64,000 nt of DNA from JABCPH02 sp963524305 (lineage in GTDB: Bacteria; Fusobacteriota; Fusobacteriia; Fusobacteriales; Leptotrichiaceae). The first letter of the stretch is position 1; every line of letters begins with the position of its first letter. The notes under the pieces were generated by a model that made no database searches, was not told the origin of the DNA, and worked only from the letters and a program-made list of their open reading frames with translations. Made by a program: the position numbers and the translations under genes. Where the stretch lies: the NCBI GenBank assembly GCA_963524305.1, contig CAURGH010000011.1, positions 1 to 64,000 of the forward strand, read 5' to 3'. This document shows, in pieces, positions 59,953-64,000 of the stretch.

Positions 59953-60693
59953 ATGGGACTACTGGATTATAAAATATTTATTAAATTTGACGAGAATGTT
60001 GATTATAAGGAGCTGGAATTTTTAGGAAATAAATCATTTAACACAATGGATTTTTTATCCCAAAAACTTGGTGACAACAATTTCATTGAAAAAGCGAAAG
60101 GAATGTTAGCTAGTGGTTTGAATGATTTAAAAGGAAAAGTTGACAGTATAGCAGGTGGAAATATCTTGTTTTCACAAATAAATAGTAAGATATCAGAATT
60201 AAAAGAATTTTATCTTTTTCCAGTTCCACCTAGTGAGATGAAATTTAAAAGTATTGGTGGATGGGAAAGTATAGATACCGTAAATGGTATATTAAAACTT
60301 AAAAATAAGAAGAAATTACAGTCTCTAGCTTTTAGTTCTTTTATTCCGGAACAGAAATATAAATTTGCGGCACACCATTTGCTTGACCCGTTTACAACAT
60401 TCCTGTTATTTAAATCACTGGAAATATCTGATAAGCCGATACGGGTTATTTTAGTAGGGAAATTAGGAAAAGGGACTCTTAGTTCTATTTTAAATCCTGT
60501 TGACTTGAATTTTCTTGCAACTGTGAATAAATTTGAGTGCAGTTTTGACGCTATTGGAACACTAAATTTTGATATTGAATTTGAAGAGTTTCCAGAGTTT
60601 TCGGATATAGAAGAAGCTGAGGCGACTGAAGAAAAATTATTTTACAAGGTAAGTGGTAAAGATGAAAATAATAGTAACCGATCCGGACAGTAA
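59953..60693 (+). CDS. Tail hub-associated protein (XkdP-like position)
   Basis: 246 residues. The central EFYLFPVPPSEMKFKSIGGWESI and HLLDPFTTFLLFKS blocks resemble proteins between the tape measure and baseplate hub in PBSX-like tails. The LysM peptidoglycan-binding domain of Bacillus XkdP is not visible. It overlaps the next gene by about 30 bp. Confidence 0.6.
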   Translation: MGLLDYKIFIKFDENVDYKELEFLGNKSFNTMDFLSQKLGDNNFIEKAKGMLASGLNDLKGKVDSIAGGNILFSQINSKISELKEFYLFPVPPSEMKFKSIGGWESIDTVNGILKLKNKKKLQSLAFSSFIPEQKYKFAAHHLLDPFTTFLLFKSLEISDKPIRVILVGKLGKGTLSSILNPVDLNFLATVNKFECSFDAIGTLNFDIEFEEFPEFSDIEEAEATEEKLFYKVSGKDENNSNRSGQ

Positions 60694-61591
60694 AAGATAT
60701 GATTTGACAAGCATTGTAAAAGATAATATTCAGTTATCAAGCAGTATCGACAATATTACAGCACAAATGGAGTTTGAACTCGCTTACAATTATAGAGAAG
60801 ATATGCCATATCACACAATTGACTTGGATAAAGGAGCTTATTTTGTGGAACTTTATGACAATATGGAAACTCTAATATTTCAAGGAATAATTCCTAAAAT
60901 TAGTGTGAACAGCAAGGCTCCTAAATTTACAGCTTATGACCCAGCTTTTTATATTTCAAGAATATCTGAAATATTTCAATTTGATAATTTAGAAGCGGAC
61001 AAATGTATAAAAAAGATGTTAAATGAATTTGATATGCCTGTTGGAACTATCGAACCCTGCAGCGTGAAAATTGATGAATATTATTACAAGGAAAGTATCG
61101 CCGATATTATTAAAAAAATAATAGAAACTATAAAAGAGGATTCCGAAGAAAATTGGTATTTTTATTTTGCAGATAATGCTTTTCATTTTGTTAAACGAAA
61201 TAGCGACAAATATTTAGACGGTAAAATACAGCCCAAAGAATATAAAATTTCTATTGGTGATGGATTTGTAAATATTTTTAATTTTATAAAAGATCCTAAT
61301 TATTCAGTAAGTTTTGAAAATATGAGAAATAGTGTCATTGTCGTAGATGGAGATGATGAAAAAATGAATAAAGTCGATACAGCGAGAGATGAAGAAAATA
61401 TCAAAAAATATGGATTGCTACAATATATGGTTAAACAAGAGAAGAACAATCAAGATAAGTCAGCTAAAAAAGGTAGAGAAAAGACCAAAAGCAATAAAAG
61501 TGATAAAAAAGAAGATAAGAAAAATAATAAAAAAGCTGAAAAAACTAGGGTTAAAACTTCTAAACGAAGTAAAACAAGGGGTAAGAAGTAA
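60662..61591 (+). CDS. Baseplate hub protein, N-terminal part (XkdQ-like)
   Basis: 309 residues from the ATG at 60662 (GTG at 60653 possible). The first 240 residues match the XkdQ/gpD-type hub (YRIYFARISEIFQFDN-like region; NWYFYFADNAFHFVKR). The last 60 residues are a Lys/Ser-rich tail. The final hub domain is missing here but is encoded by the next gene, so the hub appears split. The stop and next ATG share one base. Confidence 0.7.
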   Translation: MKIIVTDPDSKRYDLTSIVKDNIQLSSSIDNITAQMEFELAYNYREDMPYHTIDLDKGAYFVELYDNMETLIFQGIIPKISVNSKAPKFTAYDPAFYISRISEIFQFDNLEADKCIKKMLNEFDMPVGTIEPCSVKIDEYYYKESIADIIKKIIETIKEDSEENWYFYFADNAFHFVKRNSDKYLDGKIQPKEYKISIGDGFVNIFNFIKDPNYSVSFENMRNSVIVVDGDDEKMNKVDTARDEENIKKYGLLQYMVKQEKNNQDKSAKKGREKTKSNKSDKKEDKKNNKKAEKTRVKTSKRSKTRGKK

Positions 61592-61989
61592 TGGCTAAAA
61601 ACACAAAAAGAAATAAAAAAAGTAGCAAAAGTTCTAGTGAAAAAGATAATAAAGCTAATAAAAAATCTAGTAAAAGTGCAAAAGATAGTAAAAAATCGAA
61701 AAAGAAGCAAAAAGAGAAAAAACCTATAAAAGCTGTAAATGTTTTAAAAGAAAAAAATAAACTTGAGAAAACATTTACTTTGACAGTTCCTGGAGTACCA
61801 GTTTTAAGAGCAGGAGATTTGGTTAAGATTCCTAAAAATAGTACCGGTATTGCTGGAATTTTTGAAGTTAAAAGTGTAAATCATAATTTTAGTCAAAAAT
61901 ACAGTTTTTACGGAATTGGGATATATTTTATGAGCTTAACTTTAAATTTAGTAGCAGAATTGGAAGAAAATGAAGGAGAAAGCGAGTGA
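61591..61989 (+). CDS. Baseplate hub protein, C-terminal part (split XkdQ-like)
   Basis: 132 residues. The first 45 are Lys/Ser-rich, mirroring the end of the previous gene. The rest (TLTVPGVPVLRAGDLVKIP ... FEVKSVNHNF ... MSLTLNLV) looks like the closing beta-domain of XkdQ-like hubs. It lies in the -1 frame relative to its partner and starts at TAATG, so restart after termination is the likely mechanism. Confidence 0.65.
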   Translation: MAKNTKRNKKSSKSSSEKDNKANKKSSKSAKDSKKSKKKQKEKKPIKAVNVLKEKNKLEKTFTLTVPGVPVLRAGDLVKIPKNSTGIAGIFEVKSVNHNFSQKYSFYGIGIYFMSLTLNLVAELEENEGESE

Positions 61990-62459
61990 TTTTTATGGAT
62001 AAAGAAATGTTGCAACCTGAAGAAGCAAAACATTCAGAACCTAATAAGGCATTTGATAATTTAGCTCGGATTTTAAGGAAAAATTTTGGCAATCCTGATT
62101 GGAATGGGCCTTTTTTGGGAAAAGTTGTAAAAGCACCTCCAAATCTAGAAGTTCAAATTGATGAAAGAATAATATTAAAGGCGGATAGAATTGTTGTAGC
62201 TTTTGAAAAAGTAGCAGGATATACCAGAGAATTTGAAGTTGAAGGCAATATTGAAATAGATGTGACTGATAGTGAGAATATGGATTCTGGCGGAAACACA
62301 CATAATAAAATAGCAGCAAAAGGGACATATAAAGCTAGTGGAACAAATAAGTGGACTGATGAATTAAAAGTTGGAGATGAAGTTATCTTAAATGAATTTA
62401 AAAATCAGAAAAAGTTTTATTTGGTAGACAAGGCTTATTATTATAAGGCAGGTGGATAA
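61986..62459 (+). CDS. Baseplate protein (DUF2577/XkdR-like)
   Basis: 157 residues of the DUF2577 type, between hub and DUF2634 genes as in PBSX tails. ARILRKNFGNPDWNGPFLGKV and the beta-rich centre fit. The GTG at 61986 overlaps the previous stop (GTGA) and follows AAGGAG by 7 bp; an ATG at 61995 is the alternative. Confidence 0.75.
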   Translation: MIFMDKEMLQPEEAKHSEPNKAFDNLARILRKNFGNPDWNGPFLGKVVKAPPNLEVQIDERIILKADRIVVAFEKVAGYTREFEVEGNIEIDVTDSENMDSGGNTHNKIAAKGTYKASGTNKWTDELKVGDEVILNEFKNQKKFYLVDKAYYYKAGG

Positions 62460-62460
62460 G

Positions 62461-62940
62461 ATGTTACCTAATTCAGCGATTACAGCTCTTGATATATATT
62501 CTAATACCAAGAATTTGGAATACGACAATTCTGAAGTTTATTTTGATTTGAAATGGGACTTTAAAAAAGGTGATTTTGTTTATGAAAAAGGAACCCCGGT
62601 TCTTTTAACAACAAAAAAGGAAATTGTCAAACAATGGGTTATTAAATGTTTGATTGTTACTAAAAATGCTTGGAGAGTGTACTATAAGGATATATTTCCA
62701 TTTGGTGTAGGAATTAACAAGTACAAAGGCATAAATCCCCTGTATCAAGATTATGCTCAAAGTGAGATTAAAAGAGAGATAATATCTGCATTGAAAGAAC
62801 ACGATTATATAAAATCAATTATAAATTATTATTCTGAATTTAAAGAAGATAAATTAAGTTTTGAGTTCGATGTTGTATTAAAAGGTGGAGAAAAAGAAAC
62901 GTTGAACATTTCTGAAACATTTGAATTTAAGAATTTTTAA
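62461..62940 (+). CDS. Baseplate wedge protein (DUF2634/XkdS, gp25-like)
   Basis: 159 residues. The segments YFDLKWDFKKGDFVYEKGTPVLL and IKREIISALKEHDYIKSI match DUF2634 proteins, which resemble the T4 gp25 wedge. GGTGG is 5 bp before the ATG at 62461. It is followed by baseplate J. Confidence 0.8.
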   Translation: MLPNSAITALDIYSNTKNLEYDNSEVYFDLKWDFKKGDFVYEKGTPVLLTTKKEIVKQWVIKCLIVTKNAWRVYYKDIFPFGVGINKYKGINPLYQDYAQSEIKREIISALKEHDYIKSIINYYSEFKEDKLSFEFDVVLKGGEKETLNISETFEFKNF

Positions 62941-62958
62941 TCGGAAGAAGGTGAAGAA

Positions 62959-64000
62959 ATGGTAACTAGAAAAGATATAGATGTTTATGAAAATGACATA
63001 AACAGTTTAGTATCGGATATATTTAATGGTGAATTTATGATTAAATATAGCGATACCGCTGGAAGTTTTACGGCAGATATCGTGAGAGCGTTTTCCACAG
63101 AATTAATTGTGCAGCAGAAGTTATATGATGAAATGTCAAAAAATTACAGCGTCGATACAGCTGAAGGTATTTATCTTGATAGTATTTGTAAAGAAGACTA
63201 TATTTTTAGGAAAAAGGCAAATGTAGCAACTGGAACGGTTAGAATTTATGGGGCAAGCGGTGCATTGATTCAAAAAGGAATGATAGTAGCAAGTAATAAT
63301 TGCACATACACTATTACTGAATCGAAAATAGTGGCATACAAAGAAACTGGAACAGTTGGCTATAGCGATGTTAATGTTGTTGCAAATATCGCTGGAATAA
63401 TTGGAAATTGTGGAATCGGGGAAATAAATAAATTCTCTGAAAGTTATGTCGGACTTGAAAAAGTAGAAAATCTTAATATTATTTCAGATGGAACAGATGA
63501 AGAGAATGATGCAGAATTGCGAGAGAGAAGAAGAAAAATATTATCGGTCCCAAGTGTAAATTACAATACAAATATGATTAAAGAAATGATACTAAATAAA
63601 TTTAAGAATGTGAAGAAATTAAGAGTAATTCCAAGATGGAATGGTAAAGGGACAGCTAAAATTATTGGAATTGGCGAAGCTGGGCTGAAATTAAAAGACG
63701 AAGAGCTGAACAATATAAAAACATATTTGGATAATGAAATTATAACAGATGCGGAATTTACGGTGAAAACTATCAAAGAGAAAAGTATAAGTCTTACATT
63801 TGAAGCTATATTAAACAAGGAATACAATGAGCAAAGTGCAATTGAACTTACAAAAAGTACTTTAAATCAAGTGTTTTTAGATAAATTATTTGAAGAGAAT
63901 AGAATTTATTATGCGGAAGTAATTGATAAGTTGTTAGAAATAAAAGCATTTAAGAAAATTTCAAATATAGATATTAATAACACTAAAGAGGATATTATAT
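62959..64000 (+). CDS. Baseplate J-like protein (3' end outside window)
   Basis: The frame stays open for 347 codons to the window edge. The opening VTRKDIDVYENDINSLVSD, TAEGIYLDSICKEDYIFRK, and DGTDEENDAELRERRRKIL followed by PSVNYN are typical of the Mu gp47/T4 gp6 baseplate J family (XkdT). GAAGGTGAAG precedes the ATG. Tail fibre and lysis genes presumably follow to the right. Confidence 0.88.
   Translation, partial: MVTRKDIDVYENDINSLVSDIFNGEFMIKYSDTAGSFTADIVRAFSTELIVQQKLYDEMSKNYSVDTAEGIYLDSICKEDYIFRKKANVATGTVRIYGASGALIQKGMIVASNNCTYTITESKIVAYKETGTVGYSDVNVVANIAGIIGNCGIGEINKFSESYVGLEKVENLNIISDGTDEENDAELRERRRKILSVPSVNYNTNMIKEMILNKFKNVKKLRVIPRWNGKGTAKIIGIGEAGLKLKDEELNNIKTYLDNEIITDAEFTVKTIKEKSISLTFEAILNKEYNEQSAIELTKSTLNQVFLDKLFEENRIYYAEVIDKLLEIKAFKKISNIDINNTKEDII

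Noticed and set aside
61389..61598. Lys-rich plus-strand frame in the hub linker
   Set aside because: Third-frame reading of the same A-rich linker; both true neighbours are better supported.
1..64000. CRISPR array or cas genes, given the Cas13-bearing genus suggested
   Set aside because: No regularly spaced repeats of 24-40 bp with unique spacers and no Cas-like protein were seen; the 41-bp repeats near 29 kb are too few and not spaced like an array.

Overview
The window is AT-rich, uses the standard bacterial code, and carries a Gram-negative lipid A pathway (lpxC-fabZ-lpxA-lpxI-lpxB) among proteins that read like Fusobacteria. My best guess is a Leptotrichia-like organism (phylum Fusobacteriota). 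This is inferred from gene content and protein style, not from a marker gene.

Bases 1-25458 are host chromosome. In order: the end of infB, rbfA and recJ; a protein quality-control block (tig, clpP, clpX, lon); pcrA; the lipid A block; a MATE exporter; glycerolipid genes (plsY, gpsA); a short sigma-70 factor; dnaN; and, on the minus strand, a class A penicillin-binding protein with rlmN. Promoters, intrinsic terminators, a long structured leader before tig and a 14-bp palindrome before fabZ can be seen.

Bases from about 25.5 kb to the right edge are a temperate phage that runs out of the window. Its minus-strand lysogeny arm (25723-31607) holds a tyrosine integrase, an AbiF-type HEPN abortive-infection protein preceded by its own promoter and a small structured RNA, a second HEPN-like gene, a two-gene cell-surface cassette between 41-bp direct repeats, and an ImmA-like protease beside a repressor. 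A divergent switch region (31608-31769) has two consensus promoters and TGTTC/GAACA operators. The plus-strand lytic arm starts with a Cro-like protein and an antirepressor. It continues with a nearly self-sufficient replication set: its own DnaN-like sliding clamp, a DUF2800 nuclease, a DUF2815 single-strand binding protein, a family A DNA polymerase, a VapE-type primase-helicase, VRR-NUC, a SNF2-type helicase and a MazG-like pyrophosphohydrolase. An iteron-bearing non-coding region (42176-42672) is a candidate replication origin.

The late genes follow a RinA/ArpU-like regulator and a promoter that carries four TACCTT boxes at exactly 11-bp spacing, then a terminator that would have to be read through. 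The structural genes are mosaic: a Mu-like portal, MuF and gpG, a nested protease/scaffold, lambda-like decoration and capsid proteins, and a contractile PBSX/Xkd-type tail (sheath, tube, frameshifted chaperone, tape measure, hub, baseplate J). The phage is therefore a myovirus. The most striking gene is at 47679-50447. It fuses portal, MuF head protein and a C-terminal ADP-ribosyltransferase carrying the R / STS / ExE signature. It is followed by two small unknown genes that could be its immunity factors, and then by a terminator. Together with the AbiF-RNA pair, this is the best candidate here for little-described biology.
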